Assembly (NCBI GenBank): GCA_964629475.1
Contig: CAZVQW010000022.1
Span: 1 to 41,607 of the forward strand
Length of the DNA stretch: 41,607 nucleotides
Source of the DNA: SMWD01 sp964629475
GTDB taxonomy: Bacteria > Pseudomonadota > Gammaproteobacteria > Steroidobacterales > GCA-2729495
Direction of reading: 5' to 3'
The translations under genes were made by a program, and so were the position numbers. Below are positions 7,997 through 16,779 of the stretch, piece after piece; positions within the stretch are counted from its first letter, which is position 1, and the number at the start of each line of letters is the position of its first letter. The notes below the pieces were generated by a model. It was given only the letters and a program-made list of their open reading frames with translations, ran no database searches and was not told where the DNA came from.

Positions 7997-9840
7997 TGGG
8001 TCTGTTCTCGAGAAGAAAAACGGTATTCGTGGATTCGGATGTCCTCGTCATCGGCGGCGGCATGGCCGGCTGCGGGGCCGCATACGAATCCAGGTATTGG
8101 GGACGCGACAAAAAGATTGTCGTCGTGGAGAAAGCGAACATCGAGCGCAGCGGTGCTGTCGCGCAGGGCCTCTATGCAATCAACTGCTACATGGGCATGC
8201 AGTGGGATGAGAATCAGCCCGAGGACCATGTACGCTACGCCCGCAACGACCTCATGGGTCTCGTGCGGGAGGACCTGGGCTACGATATTGCCCGCCATGT
8301 GGACGCCACGGTGCACATGTTCGAGGAGTGGGGCCTGCCGATCATGAAGGACCCGGAAACCGGGAGGTATCTCCGCGAAGGCAAGTGGCAGATCATGATT
8401 CACGGCGAAAGCTACAAGCCGATCGTCGCCGAAGCCGCGCGCAAGGCCGCCACCGAGGTTTACAACCGAATCATGGTGACCCATCTGCTGATGGACAAGA
8501 CGAAACCCAACCGGGTCGCCGGAGCCGTCGGTTTCAACGTCCGTACGGGCGATTTCTATGTGTTTCGCGCGAAGGCCGTTATCGTGGGCGCCGGTGGTGC
8601 ATCGCACATCTACAAACCCCGTGCGGCCGGTGAGGGTATGGGGCGGACGTGGTATGCACCCTGGAGCAGCGCCTCTGCCTATGCGTTACCGATCCTCGTC
8701 GGCGCCAAGATGACGCAGATGGAAAACCGGATCGTTCTGACCCGCTTCAAGGACGGCTATGGTCCGGTCGGTGCCTACTTCCTGCATCTGAAGACTTACA
8801 CCGAGAATGCGTATGGAAACGAATACGAGTCCAATTGGACCGAACACACCAGGGAATTAGTCGGAGATTACATCGATCGGCACCCAGTGCCGACCTGTCT
8901 GCGAAACCATGCCTTTCTGGAGGAGGTCAAGGCCGGCAGGGGCCCCATCCGCATGGTAACGAAGGAAGCCTTCCAGGATCCGCACAAGGAGACCGTCGGC
9001 TGGGAGAACTTCCTTGGCATGACGATCGGGCAAGCGGTCGTCTGGGCATCGCAGAACATCGATCCCAAGGAAATCAATCCCGAACTGACCACATCCGAGC
9101 CTTACGTCATGGGCTCCCACGCCACCTGCTCCGGTGCGTGGGCGAGCGGACCGGAAGACTACGCTCCCTCCGAGTACCAGTGGGGATACAACCGAATGAT
9201 GACCGTCGAGGGACTCTTCGGCGCCGGTGACACCATCGGCGGCTCCGCTCATAAGTTCTCGTCCGGATCGTTCGCCGAGGGCCGGATTGCCGGGAAGGCA
9301 GCGGTCAAATACGTCAACGACCTTGGCAAAGATGTACCGCAGGTCAGTGAGGCGGAGTACGAAAATCTCGAAAAGGTCGTCTTCCAGCCCATGGAGAACT
9401 ATGACGTTGGCCGCAACGAGATTGTCGCGGGAACCGTTTCGCCGAGTTACCTGTTGCCGCTACATGGCCTGCAGCGTCTCGAGAAGATCATGGATGAATA
9501 TGTCGGCGGTATCAGCTCCAACTACACGACCAACGAGCCGTTGCTCACCCGCGGGCTGGAGTTGCTGGCCATGCTCAAGGAAGACCTCAACCATCTCGGC
9601 GCTGAAGACCTCCACCAGCTGCAGCGGGCGTGGGAGCTTCAGCACCGGGTCCTGGCCTCTGAATCTGTGACACATCATACGATGTACCGGGAGGAAACGC
9701 GGTGGCCGGGGTATTACTATCGGGGCGATCATCCGAAGCTGGATGATACCGATTGGCACTGCTTCACCTTGTCTCGCTACGACCGGGAATCCAGGGAGTG
9801 GGAAATGGAAAAAGCGCCCGTTTATCACATCGTCGATTAA
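7996..9840 (+). CDS. aprA: Adenylylsulfate reductase alpha subunit
   Basis: The catalytic FAD subunit (614 residues) of dissimilatory APS reductase. In sulfur oxidisers it runs in reverse, combining sulfite and AMP to form APS in the cytoplasm and releasing two electrons to AprB and AprM. The N-terminal Rossmann motif VIGGGMAGCGAA near residues 18-29 binds FAD. Conserved AprA phrases follow: ERSGAVAQGLYAINCYMG, ATCSGAWASGPEDYAP and GLFGAGDTIGGSAHKFSSGS. Length and organisation are normal and the frame is intact. The direction of the reaction is inferred from aprM and sat and from the lack of dsrAB in the window. It cannot be proven here, since sulfate reducers use the same enzyme. Confidence 0.97.
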   Translation: MGLFSRRKTVFVDSDVLVIGGGMAGCGAAYESRYWGRDKKIVVVEKANIERSGAVAQGLYAINCYMGMQWDENQPEDHVRYARNDLMGLVREDLGYDIARHVDATVHMFEEWGLPIMKDPETGRYLREGKWQIMIHGESYKPIVAEAARKAATEVYNRIMVTHLLMDKTKPNRVAGAVGFNVRTGDFYVFRAKAVIVGAGGASHIYKPRAAGEGMGRTWYAPWSSASAYALPILVGAKMTQMENRIVLTRFKDGYGPVGAYFLHLKTYTENAYGNEYESNWTEHTRELVGDYIDRHPVPTCLRNHAFLEEVKAGRGPIRMVTKEAFQDPHKETVGWENFLGMTIGQAVVWASQNIDPKEINPELTTSEPYVMGSHATCSGAWASGPEDYAPSEYQWGYNRMMTVEGLFGAGDTIGGSAHKFSSGSFAEGRIAGKAAVKYVNDLGKDVPQVSEAEYENLEKVVFQPMENYDVGRNEIVAGTVSPSYLLPLHGLQRLEKIMDEYVGGISSNYTTNEPLLTRGLELLAMLKEDLNHLGAEDLHQLQRAWELQHRVLASESVTHHTMYREETRWPGYYYRGDHPKLDDTDWHCFTLSRYDRESREWEMEKAPVYHIVD

Positions 9841-9868
9841 GTACATTGATTCAATTGCACCAGTATCC

Positions 9869-9885
9869 GTCGGCGAAAAGCCGAC
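9869..9885 (+). other. Hairpin between aprA and the HIT gene
   Basis: GTCGGC (9869-9874), loop GAAAA, GCCGAC (9880-9885) is a perfect 6-bp stem 29 bases after aprA. No T-tract follows, so it is not a standard intrinsic terminator. It may stabilise the aprMBA mRNA or lower expression of the downstream HIT gene. Confidence 0.4.
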
Positions 9886-9966
9886 AAGACCGCCCTGTGT
9901 GCAATACATACCGGATGGCGTTGCCAAGGCTGCCGTCCCGGCAATGCCTGGAAATCGCATAGAATC

Positions 9967-10365
9967 ATGAGTGACCCGAATAACCCCTGTCGGTTTTGCA
10001 GTCTGCGTGAAGTAACCCGGCAGAACGAGCTGGCCTATTGTGAGCGCGACAGCTACCCGGTCAGTCCGGGTCACTCCCTGGTGATTCCGTTCAGGCATTG
10101 CGCGAATTTCTTCGAGCTTACGCCTGCAGAGGTGGCTGCCTGCATGGAGCTACTGGCACAGGAGCGACTGGCGCTGGATGAGGAATACAAACCCGACGGT
10201 TACAACGTTGGCGTGAATGTGAGTGCGGCCGGGGGGCAGAGTATCCTCCATGTCCACATCCATTTGATCCCCCGCTACACGGGAGATTCCTCGCATCCAC
10301 AGGGGGGCGTCCGGCAAGTTATTCCCGAGAAGGCCGATTATGACCGGACCAGGCACGGCCGATAG
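9967..10365 (+). CDS. HIT-family nucleotide-binding protein beside sulfur-oxidation genes
   Basis: A 132-residue histidine-triad protein. The triad HVHIHL (His95, His97, His99) near the C-terminus is intact, followed by IPRYTGD. A Cys-x2-Cys pair near the N-terminus (Cys8, Cys11) suggests a zinc-bound variant of the fold. HIT enzymes hydrolyse or phosphorolyse nucleotidyl bonds, typically AMP-linked compounds such as AMP-amidates, dinucleoside polyphosphates and, for some members, adenylylsulfate itself. The gene sits 126 bp after aprA on the same strand and ends only 2 bp from the end of convergent sat, between the enzyme that makes APS and the one that consumes it. Action on APS is an inference from that position; a general housekeeping role is equally possible. 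The ribosome binding site is weak. Confidence 0.9.
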   Translation: MSDPNNPCRFCSLREVTRQNELAYCERDSYPVSPGHSLVIPFRHCANFFELTPAEVAACMELLAQERLALDEEYKPDGYNVGVNVSAAGGQSILHVHIHLIPRYTGDSSHPQGGVRQVIPEKADYDRTRHGR

Positions 10366-10367
10366 GC

Positions 10368-11540
10368 TTACTTCAAACTGTCATAGTACCGTCGGAGCAC
10401 AGCCACAACTTCCGGCCGGCTGAATTCTGCGGGTATATTTTCTTCCGCGGTGAACATTTCACGCAGACGAGTACCGGAAATATTCAATCGATCATCCTGC
10501 CCATGCGGGCAGGTTCGAGCGGTTGCCATGCCACCGCACTTGAAGCAATAGAAAGTAATATCGATTTTCAAGGCTTCAGTGATCAGGCTGCCCTCGGGCA
10601 GAGTATCGAAGATATGCTGTGCATCGAACGGGCCATAATAGTTGCCGACTCCGGCGTGGTCCCTGCCCACCAGGAGATGGGAACAACCGAAATTTTGCCT
10701 GACCAGCGCATGCAATAGCGCCTCCCGCGGTCCGGCATAACGCATTTCGATGGGATAACCCGCCTGTACACAGGTGGCTGGAACGAAATAGTGTTCAACC
10801 AGCGTATCAATTGCCTTGACCCGGACTTCAGGGGGAATATCACCCGGTTTGAGCGCTCCCAGCACCTGATGGATCAGGATCCCGTCGCAGACTTCAATGG
10901 CAATCTTGGCGAGATATTCATGACTGCGATGCATGGGGTTACGGGTTTGAAAAGCGGCCACTTTCGACCAGCCTTTGCCGGCAAACAATGCCCGTGTTTC
11001 CGCCGGACGCATATACAGACCGGCATAGGTCTGTGGGAAGGAACCCTCATTGAATACAGTCACCCGTCCAGCCAGGTTGACCGGTTTTTGTGATTGCACT
11101 TTTTGCACGCCAGGGTGTGCCGGGTCGTTGGTACGGAATACCTGCGCACACTCGAAGTCACAATCGATGCCATACTTCTCACTGACCTCGAGAATGGCCA
11201 TTAATTCATTGCTGCTTTCGTCGACCAGGGCGACTTCTTCACCGATGGTAATCTGATCGGCCAGCGCATCGGTACACGAGAGCGTAATAGGAACAGGCCA
11301 GAATACGCCATTCTCCAGGCACATATCGGCGCAACTGCCGTGCCAGTCGGCGCGATTCATGAACCCTTCCAAAGGCGTATAGGCGCCCATCGCCAGCATC
11401 AGCAGGTCGGCAGTTTCACGGCTGCTCATTGGTACGACTTTCAGTGACGGGGCATAGTCACGCGCAGCCGGCCTCTCCACTTCCGGTAGCAGCAACGGTA
11501 ATAACTCATCGCCACCATGGGGCGGTACCAATTTTGACAT
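10368..11540 (-). CDS. sat: ATP sulfurylase (sulfate adenylyltransferase)
   Basis: Predicted to interconvert ATP plus sulfate with APS plus pyrophosphate in the cytoplasm. With aprMBA it would release sulfate from APS and make ATP by substrate-level phosphorylation. The 390-residue product is the Sat (not CysDN) type. QTRNPMHRSHE at 198-208 and GRDHAGVG at 292-299 are the two nucleotide and sulfate-binding motifs. Cys332, Cys335, Cys344 and His346 (CFKCGG...CPH) form the metal site of the dissimilatory-type enzyme. The start at 11540 has a strong GGAGGG ribosome binding site. It converges with the HIT gene and is transcribed away from its neighbour qor. Confidence 0.96.
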   Translation of the reverse strand: MSKLVPPHGGDELLPLLLPEVERPAARDYAPSLKVVPMSSRETADLLMLAMGAYTPLEGFMNRADWHGSCADMCLENGVFWPVPITLSCTDALADQITIGEEVALVDESSNELMAILEVSEKYGIDCDFECAQVFRTNDPAHPGVQKVQSQKPVNLAGRVTVFNEGSFPQTYAGLYMRPAETRALFAGKGWSKVAAFQTRNPMHRSHEYLAKIAIEVCDGILIHQVLGALKPGDIPPEVRVKAIDTLVEHYFVPATCVQAGYPIEMRYAGPREALLHALVRQNFGCSHLLVGRDHAGVGNYYGPFDAQHIFDTLPEGSLITEALKIDITFYCFKCGGMATARTCPHGQDDRLNISGTRLREMFTAEENIPAEFSRPEVVAVLRRYYDSLK

Positions 11541-11591
11541 GTGCCCTCCAGTATCAGTAAGGCTGAAGTTTGTGTGGCGCGGTTGTCACCG

Positions 11592-12566
11592 TTACGGAAT
11601 CAACACCGTCGAGCCGGTTGTCTTACGTGCTTCGAGGTCGCGGTGTGCCTGTGCCGCCTCTTGCAGTGGATAGGTCTGGTTGACCTGGATCCTGACCGTA
11701 CCGTCCTCGATGACACCGAACAACTCACCGGCCGCCGCCAGCAGGTCGTCGCGTTCACGCAGGAAATCGAACAGCACCGGACGGGTCACAAACAGGGAAC
11801 CGCGACGCGCCAGTTCCAGCGGTGCAAACGGCTCTACAGCACCGGAGGCGTTACCGTACGTGACCATCGTGCCGTGCGGGCGCAGGCAGTCGAGCGACTG
11901 GAAGAACGTGTCCTTGCCGATCGAATCATAAACAGCTGCAACGCCCGCGCCGCCATTCAGTTCACGGACCGTGTCCACGAACGATGCATCGTCGCTGCGA
12001 ACAATTTCGGCACAGCCATTCGCACGCGCCAGCTCGGCTTTTTGTTCCGTACTGACGACGCCGATAACACGCGCACCGAGTCCGGCAGCCCACTGACTCG
12101 CTATCAAACCGACGCCGCCCGCCGCCGCATACAGTAGAACGGTATCGCCGGACTGCACCGGGTAACTACGGCGCACGAGATACCAGGCCGTCAATCCCTT
12201 GAGCATCGCCGCCGCGGCCGTCTCATCCGAAATGCCGCCGGGTAGTCGCACGAGCCGTTCGGCGGAGTAGATTCGCTGCTCACAGTAAGTGCCTGGCGGG
12301 ACACCGACAAAAGCCACGCGGTCGCCAACCATAACCGTGTCAACATCATCGCCGACGGCCTCGACGACACCGGCAGCCTCGGTACCGAGCCCGGCCGGCA
12401 GATCGAGCGGATACAAACCCGAGCGATGATAGGTATCGATAAAATTCAGGCCGATCGCCGTGTGCCGAACCCGTGCCATGCCGGGTCCCGGTGCGGATAA
12501 CTCGATATCGCGCCACTGCATGACGTCCGGGCCGCCGAATTGATCGACCATGATTGCCTTGACCAT
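11592..12566 (-). CDS. qor: NAD(P)H:quinone oxidoreductase, zeta-crystallin type
   Basis: A 324-residue zinc-free medium-chain reductase that reduces quinones or enals with NADPH. The N-terminal GroES-like domain contains GLNFIDTYHRSGLYPLDLP (about residues 39-57), diagnostic for quinone reductases of this family. The NADPH-binding fold carries AAAGGVGLIASQWA near 150. No structural zinc cysteine cluster is visible, as expected. It lies on the same strand as sat, 51 bp before it, so the two may share transcripts, but its function is general. Confidence 0.9.
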   Translation of the reverse strand: MVKAIMVDQFGGPDVMQWRDIELSAPGPGMARVRHTAIGLNFIDTYHRSGLYPLDLPAGLGTEAAGVVEAVGDDVDTVMVGDRVAFVGVPPGTYCEQRIYSAERLVRLPGGISDETAAAAMLKGLTAWYLVRRSYPVQSGDTVLLYAAAGGVGLIASQWAAGLGARVIGVVSTEQKAELARANGCAEIVRSDDASFVDTVRELNGGAGVAAVYDSIGKDTFFQSLDCLRPHGTMVTYGNASGAVEPFAPLELARRGSLFVTRPVLFDFLRERDDLLAAAGELFGVIEDGTVRIQVNQTYPLQEAAQAHRDLEARKTTGSTVLIP

Positions 12567-12835
12567 GATGTATAGGGTTCCTTAATTGCTGGTTTGTAAA
12601 CGACGATGCGGCTCGGCCACGTGAGTAACACAGTGATACTAATGGATTAATGAAAATCAATAGGGGAATGATCGAATTGCAGCGAGAATCAGTCACCCTT
12701 ATAACACTGTACAGGCTCGCAATTGTGCCATGAGCATAGTACCGGTCGGCTGCCTTATTGAGACTTTCAGGCAGTATAATGCTGGCTTCCGCCGGGGTAG
12801 TGCGGTTTTACACGGAAAATTAGACAGAGGTCTGT
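12567..12835. promoter_or_regulatory. Divergent promoter region with a consensus -10 box
   Basis: This 269-bp gap separates qor (minus) from the flavoprotein gene (plus). A perfect TATAAT lies at 12775-12780 on the plus strand, 55 bp before the flavoprotein start. The best -35 candidate, TGCCTT at 12751-12756 with an 18-bp spacer, is poor. The downstream gene has AGAGG at 12826-12830 as ribosome binding site. Confidence 0.4.
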
Positions 12836-14068
12836 ATGCCCGACTCGATTCTCATCGCCGGTGCCGGCCACGCGGCCGGACAAACTGCCGTATCGTTACG
12901 ACAGGGTGGATTTACCGGACGTATCGTCATGGTAGGCGAAGAGCCCTACCTGCCCTATCAGCGGCCGCCATTATCAAAGACATACCTGGCCGGCGAACTC
13001 GAACTCGATCGAATGTATGTTCGCCACCAGAAATTTTATGACGAACATAACATCGACGTACGTCTGTCCACGCGGGTCGAAAAAATCAACTGCGGCGAGC
13101 AGAGCGTCGTCCTCAGCGACGGACAGCAAGAGAGCTACGATTATCTCGTGCTGGCTACAGGCAGCCACGTGCGCAAATTGCAGATTCCGGGGCATGATCT
13201 CGATGGCATTCACTATCTGCGTAATGTCGGCGATGTCCACCAGATCCAGGAAGGCTTCAGGTCCGGCGCCAGGCTCGTCATCATCGGTGCCGGCTATATC
13301 GGCATGGAAACTGCCGCTGTTGCCGTCAAGCACGGTCTCGACGTAACGGTCGTCGAAATGGCCGACCGCATCATGGCCCGGGTGCTGGCTCCGGAGGTTT
13401 CGGCATTCTTCAACCAGGTACATCGTGATGCCGGCGTCAAGATTTTATGCGGGCGCAATCCGAATGCCGAAATATTAGGTGACGGCAGGGTAGAGGCGCT
13501 GCGCGGCTCCGACGGCCTGGAATTACCGGCTGACCTGGTTGTCATCGGTGTCGGCGTTCTGCCGACGACCGATATTGCCGAGGAGGCCGGGATCGAATGC
13601 GCGAACGGTATCGTCGTCGATGACTGCTGCAGGACAAGCGATCCGCATATCCTGGCGATCGGCGACTGCACGAATCATCCCAACCACCTGCTCGGTCGAC
13701 GACTGCGGCTGGAGTCCGTGCACAACGCGCAGGAACAGGCCAAAACAGCGGCGGCTACATTGTGCGGCAAGCTCAAGCCCTATAACCAGATACCCTGGTT
13801 CTGGTCGGATCAATACGATCTGAAACTGCAAATCGTCGGGCTTTCTGATGATCCCGATCAGATCATCATTCGCGGTGATTTCGCCGACCGGTCTTTCGCG
13901 GCCTTTCACATGAAGGGAGACCTGCTGATGGCTGTCGATGCCGTCAACAGTGCGCGGGAATTCATGCTGTCGAAAAAACTCATCACGCAAGGCGCACGGC
14001 TCGAACCGGAAATCCTGGCGGACACGAGTATCGATTTCAAAGAACTCGCAACCGCGGCGCTAGCTTGA
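12836..14068 (+). CDS. FAD/NAD(P)-dependent ferredoxin reductase-like oxidoreductase
   Basis: A 410-residue flavoprotein of the BphA4/putidaredoxin-reductase/rubredoxin-reductase group, which passes electrons from NAD(P)H to a small iron-sulfur protein. The FAD motif GAGHAAGQTA sits near residue 8, followed by PYQRPPLSK, typical of the group. LATGSHVRKLQIPG closes the FAD domain. GAGYIGMETAA near 150 binds NAD(P)H, and AIGDCTNHPN near 280 contacts FAD. The C-terminal domain has the family-typical PWFWSDQYDLKLQ. No ferredoxin or oxygenase gene is adjacent, so the partner is unknown. Confidence 0.9.
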   Translation: MPDSILIAGAGHAAGQTAVSLRQGGFTGRIVMVGEEPYLPYQRPPLSKTYLAGELELDRMYVRHQKFYDEHNIDVRLSTRVEKINCGEQSVVLSDGQQESYDYLVLATGSHVRKLQIPGHDLDGIHYLRNVGDVHQIQEGFRSGARLVIIGAGYIGMETAAVAVKHGLDVTVVEMADRIMARVLAPEVSAFFNQVHRDAGVKILCGRNPNAEILGDGRVEALRGSDGLELPADLVVIGVGVLPTTDIAEEAGIECANGIVVDDCCRTSDPHILAIGDCTNHPNHLLGRRLRLESVHNAQEQAKTAAATLCGKLKPYNQIPWFWSDQYDLKLQIVGLSDDPDQIIIRGDFADRSFAAFHMKGDLLMAVDAVNSAREFMLSKKLITQGARLEPEILADTSIDFKELATAALA

Positions 14069-14109
14069 TTTTCCTGGGCTTGATTTTCCGGGACTGATTT
14101 TCCGGGACC
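14066..14109 (+). repeat. Three tandem copies of a 14-15 bp unit beginning at a stop codon
   Basis: TGATTTTCCTGGGCT (14066-14080), TGATTTTCCGGGAC (14081-14094) and TGATTTTCCGGGACC (14095-14109) follow head to tail. The TGA of the first copy is the stop codon of the flavoprotein gene, and the array fills the gap to convergent gshA. It looks like slippage expansion rather than a regulatory site. Confidence 0.7.
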
Positions 14110-14114
14110 GGCGC

Positions 14115-15677
14115 TCACGCGCAGCATTTCTCCACGTACTGATCGAAGCTCAGCGTATCGCCGGCTTCGATAGCAGCCTGGCGCTCGAGCGACTCCCGAC
14201 TCTCCTCGACAAACATCTTCAGATTCATATTCATTTCCGCATCCATGGCTTGAAAATATCCGGAAAATTCGCGCCCGGTCTTCAATCCATAGTTCAAATG
14301 CGAAAGTCCGGTTTCCTCGAGTTCGCCGATCAGCCGTGCCGACGGTGTGAGTGTCGGATCATTGATTGCACGCATCTGCTCCTCGACGGCTGCGACAACT
14401 CCACCGGACCGGTCCGGATCCATGACCGTAGCAACCTGCAGAACCCGGCCACAAATCTGTCGCGCCCAGTCACCCAGATCGACCGAACCCTCCATGTGCC
14501 GCAACTGCAGCCCCGGTCGCCTGCCTTGTATGGCAACCGCCGCCTGATTCCCTGCATTCGCAAGTCGCTCCGCACCGTCAATCAGCGGGCTGTCCTCAAG
14601 CAGACAATAAGTGAGGAATGCCTCGAGGAAACGCATCTGCTGCTGGTTGATGCCGACCGGGTCGAATGGACTGACATCCAGCGCACGTAACTCGACATAT
14701 TCGACGCCGCCACGCCGCAGGGCGCTGGTCGGCTGCTCACCGCTGCGAACCACTCGTTTCGGCCGGATCGTGCCGTAGTATTCGTTTTCGATTTGCAGGA
14801 GGTTGGCATTGAGTTGACGGTACTCGCCATTGGTTCTGACACCGATACGCTCGTAGTCCGCACAAGGAGTCCGTGCGACCCGAGCCAGACCGTCGATATA
14901 CTCTTCGATACTGTTAACCGATACGCGAATCGACGCCTGATTCGTATTCTGGTAACCAGCATCGCTCATCCGCAGCGATGTCGCATAGGGTGCGTACAGG
15001 GTATCCGGGCCCAGTGCCTCAAGGCCGGCAGTGCCCTCATCCGGGAATGGTTGGGCAACGGTCGGGGAAGCGCCGAAAAGGTATAACAGCAACCAGCCGA
15101 AACGCTTGACGTTACGTATGAGCGCCATATATGCATTCGAGCGAAATCTAACCGGGTTATCACACGACGCCTCAAGCTCATAGAACAAAGGCCAGAAAGC
15201 CTCAGGCGGCGAAAAATTAAAATGAATGCCGGCAATCGCCTGCATTCTGCGTCCATACCGATATCCCAGGCCACGCCGGTAGACGGTCTTCATCCTGCCG
15301 ACATTGGAGTCACCATAGTTGGCAATCGGCACGTCGGCATCGGACGTGATTCGGCACGGCATGCTCATTGGCCACAGGATTTCGTCACCAATAGCGTCAT
15401 GCGTAAATTGATGCAAATTGCACAAGAACTGCAGAGCCTCCCATGATGAACCGACCGGGGGTGTCACAAATTCGAGCAAGGCCTCGGAATAGTCCGTCGT
15501 GATGAAACGGTGCTCCAGCGCCGACCCTAGTGCCGCCGGATGCGGTGTGCGGGCGATTGTGCCGTCAGCGGCAACTCGCAGGCACTCCTTTTCAATACCG
15601 ATCCGGCTGCCGTTGAGCAGTCCGTTATGTTCCTGTTCCGCCAGTCGGTCCAGGCGAGTCGCCAATAAATCTGTCAC
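14115..15677 (-). CDS. gshA: Glutamate-cysteine ligase
   Basis: Catalyses the first step of glutathione synthesis, the ATP-dependent joining of glutamate and cysteine. The 520-residue length and sequence fit the gammaproteobacterial (E. coli) type. IGIEKECLRV near residue 27 is the family start motif, TTDYSEALLEFVTP near 75 carries glutamate-binding residues, and the region with NFSPPEAFWPL and VEYVELRALDVSPFDPVGI is characteristic. The start codon is GTG at 15677 with a weak ribosome binding site. Glutathione synthesis fits with the 5-oxoprolinase near the left end, though the two are far apart. Confidence 0.95.
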   Translation of the reverse strand: MTDLLATRLDRLAEQEHNGLLNGSRIGIEKECLRVAADGTIARTPHPAALGSALEHRFITTDYSEALLEFVTPPVGSSWEALQFLCNLHQFTHDAIGDEILWPMSMPCRITSDADVPIANYGDSNVGRMKTVYRRGLGYRYGRRMQAIAGIHFNFSPPEAFWPLFYELEASCDNPVRFRSNAYMALIRNVKRFGWLLLYLFGASPTVAQPFPDEGTAGLEALGPDTLYAPYATSLRMSDAGYQNTNQASIRVSVNSIEEYIDGLARVARTPCADYERIGVRTNGEYRQLNANLLQIENEYYGTIRPKRVVRSGEQPTSALRRGGVEYVELRALDVSPFDPVGINQQQMRFLEAFLTYCLLEDSPLIDGAERLANAGNQAAVAIQGRRPGLQLRHMEGSVDLGDWARQICGRVLQVATVMDPDRSGGVVAAVEEQMRAINDPTLTPSARLIGELEETGLSHLNYGLKTGREFSGYFQAMDAEMNMNLKMFVEESRESLERQAAIEAGDTLSFDQYVEKCCA

Positions 15678-15798
15678 GAGTTGTTATCCGTATAACCGTC
15701 GAAGGGAAGTCTACCGACTGTATTGTCTCTATGACCGGCCGATGCGCCTTTTGTTCACCTGCCGTTCAAGACCGATAATCAGCCCTCGGCAAGCAGAA

Positions 15799-16779
15799 TC
15801 AATCTGCATATGCAGCGAAAGAGTCGACGATATAACGATCGACCCAGCTCTGCATGTGGTAGCCATCGATAAATCCGCAATGGCCACCGTAAGTGCTGCG
15901 AACGACCTGCAGGTAATCCGACGCTGCAACCCTGTCAATATCTTTAACAGGAATGACCGGGTCATCCTCGGCCAGCAGGATGCGCACCGGCGTTCGTAGC
16001 CCTTGCAGCCGATCATCCGTCAACGCATAACCACGCAGGTACTCATGCAGATCCTTATATTCCGTGTAATGCCTGACAAAATAGTCAGTCATCTCCGTCA
16101 GCGTGTCGAAACGCTCCAGTTGCGAGAAATTATAGCGATGCGGAAAAGCTGCTTTCTTTTTTTCTAATGATCGACGCCATTTGCGGATGAAATAGCGTCG
16201 GTAGACACCCAGCCCATTATCCAGCGCATCCATCGTACATGCCGGGTCGAGTACCGGACACACAGCCACAACACCGTTGATGTCCAGGCTTTCCTCGATG
16301 GCCTGTGCAGCGATACGTACAGAAAAATTCCCACCGAGTGAAAAACCGCACAGAAATAGCCGCTCACCGGGGAATGCCTGCTGAACCCAGCGCACGGCAC
16401 CGATCGCTTCGCCAAGACGACACGAATGAAACAATTCTTCATTCAGGTGATGCGAACCACCGTGATCGCGCAGGTTGATGCGCACGGCACGGTAACCGCT
16501 ATTCCATAGCCTGGTAGCGGCCGACAACAGGTAGGTTGAATCGGCGCTGCCCTCCCAACCATGGATGAACACGACAACGCCCCTGCGCTGATCCGGCTGC
16601 GGTGGCGTATGCTGACAGAGCAATCGCACGCCATCGCCACATTCGACAATTTCATTTCTGGACACAGCAATCAGGCCACGCGCTGCGGCATGAACGGGCC
16701 GTCGGCGCAAGCCAATACTGCCGAGGACCGATTGCACATGTCTGCCGCGCAGCAAACGCGGCGGCACAAACGGTTCCAT
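15799..16779 (-). CDS. Alpha/beta hydrolase, YheT family
   Basis: A 326-residue cytoplasmic alpha/beta hydrolase of the YheT/ABHD1-3 group, whose substrates are poorly known (esters or lipids are likely). VVVFIHGWEGS is the oxyanion-hole region, GFSLGGN carries the nucleophilic serine, LLAEDDPVIP the catalytic aspartate region and GGHCGF the histidine. PFVPPRLLRGRHVQSV at the start matches the YheT opening. The start at 16779 was preferred over an upstream in-frame ATG at 16812 because it overlaps the stop of the preceding gene as TGATG and because conservation starts there. It is probably co-translated with the response-regulator gene. Confidence 0.88.
   Translation of the reverse strand: MEPFVPPRLLRGRHVQSVLGSIGLRRRPVHAAARGLIAVSRNEIVECGDGVRLLCQHTPPQPDQRRGVVVFIHGWEGSADSTYLLSAATRLWNSGYRAVRINLRDHGGSHHLNEELFHSCRLGEAIGAVRWVQQAFPGERLFLCGFSLGGNFSVRIAAQAIEESLDINGVVAVCPVLDPACTMDALDNGLGVYRRYFIRKWRRSLEKKKAAFPHRYNFSQLERFDTLTEMTDYFVRHYTEYKDLHEYLRGYALTDDRLQGLRTPVRILLAEDDPVIPVKDIDRVAASDYLQVVRSTYGGHCGFIDGYHMQSWVDRYIVDSFAAYAD

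Noticed and set aside
7972..8607. Open frame of 211 codons on the minus strand inside aprA
   Set aside because: It is antisense to the conserved FAD domain of AprA, with no recognisable protein pattern.
12758..12780. TTGAGA as the -35 partner of the TATAAT at 12775
   Set aside because: The spacer would be 11 bp, too short for sigma-70.
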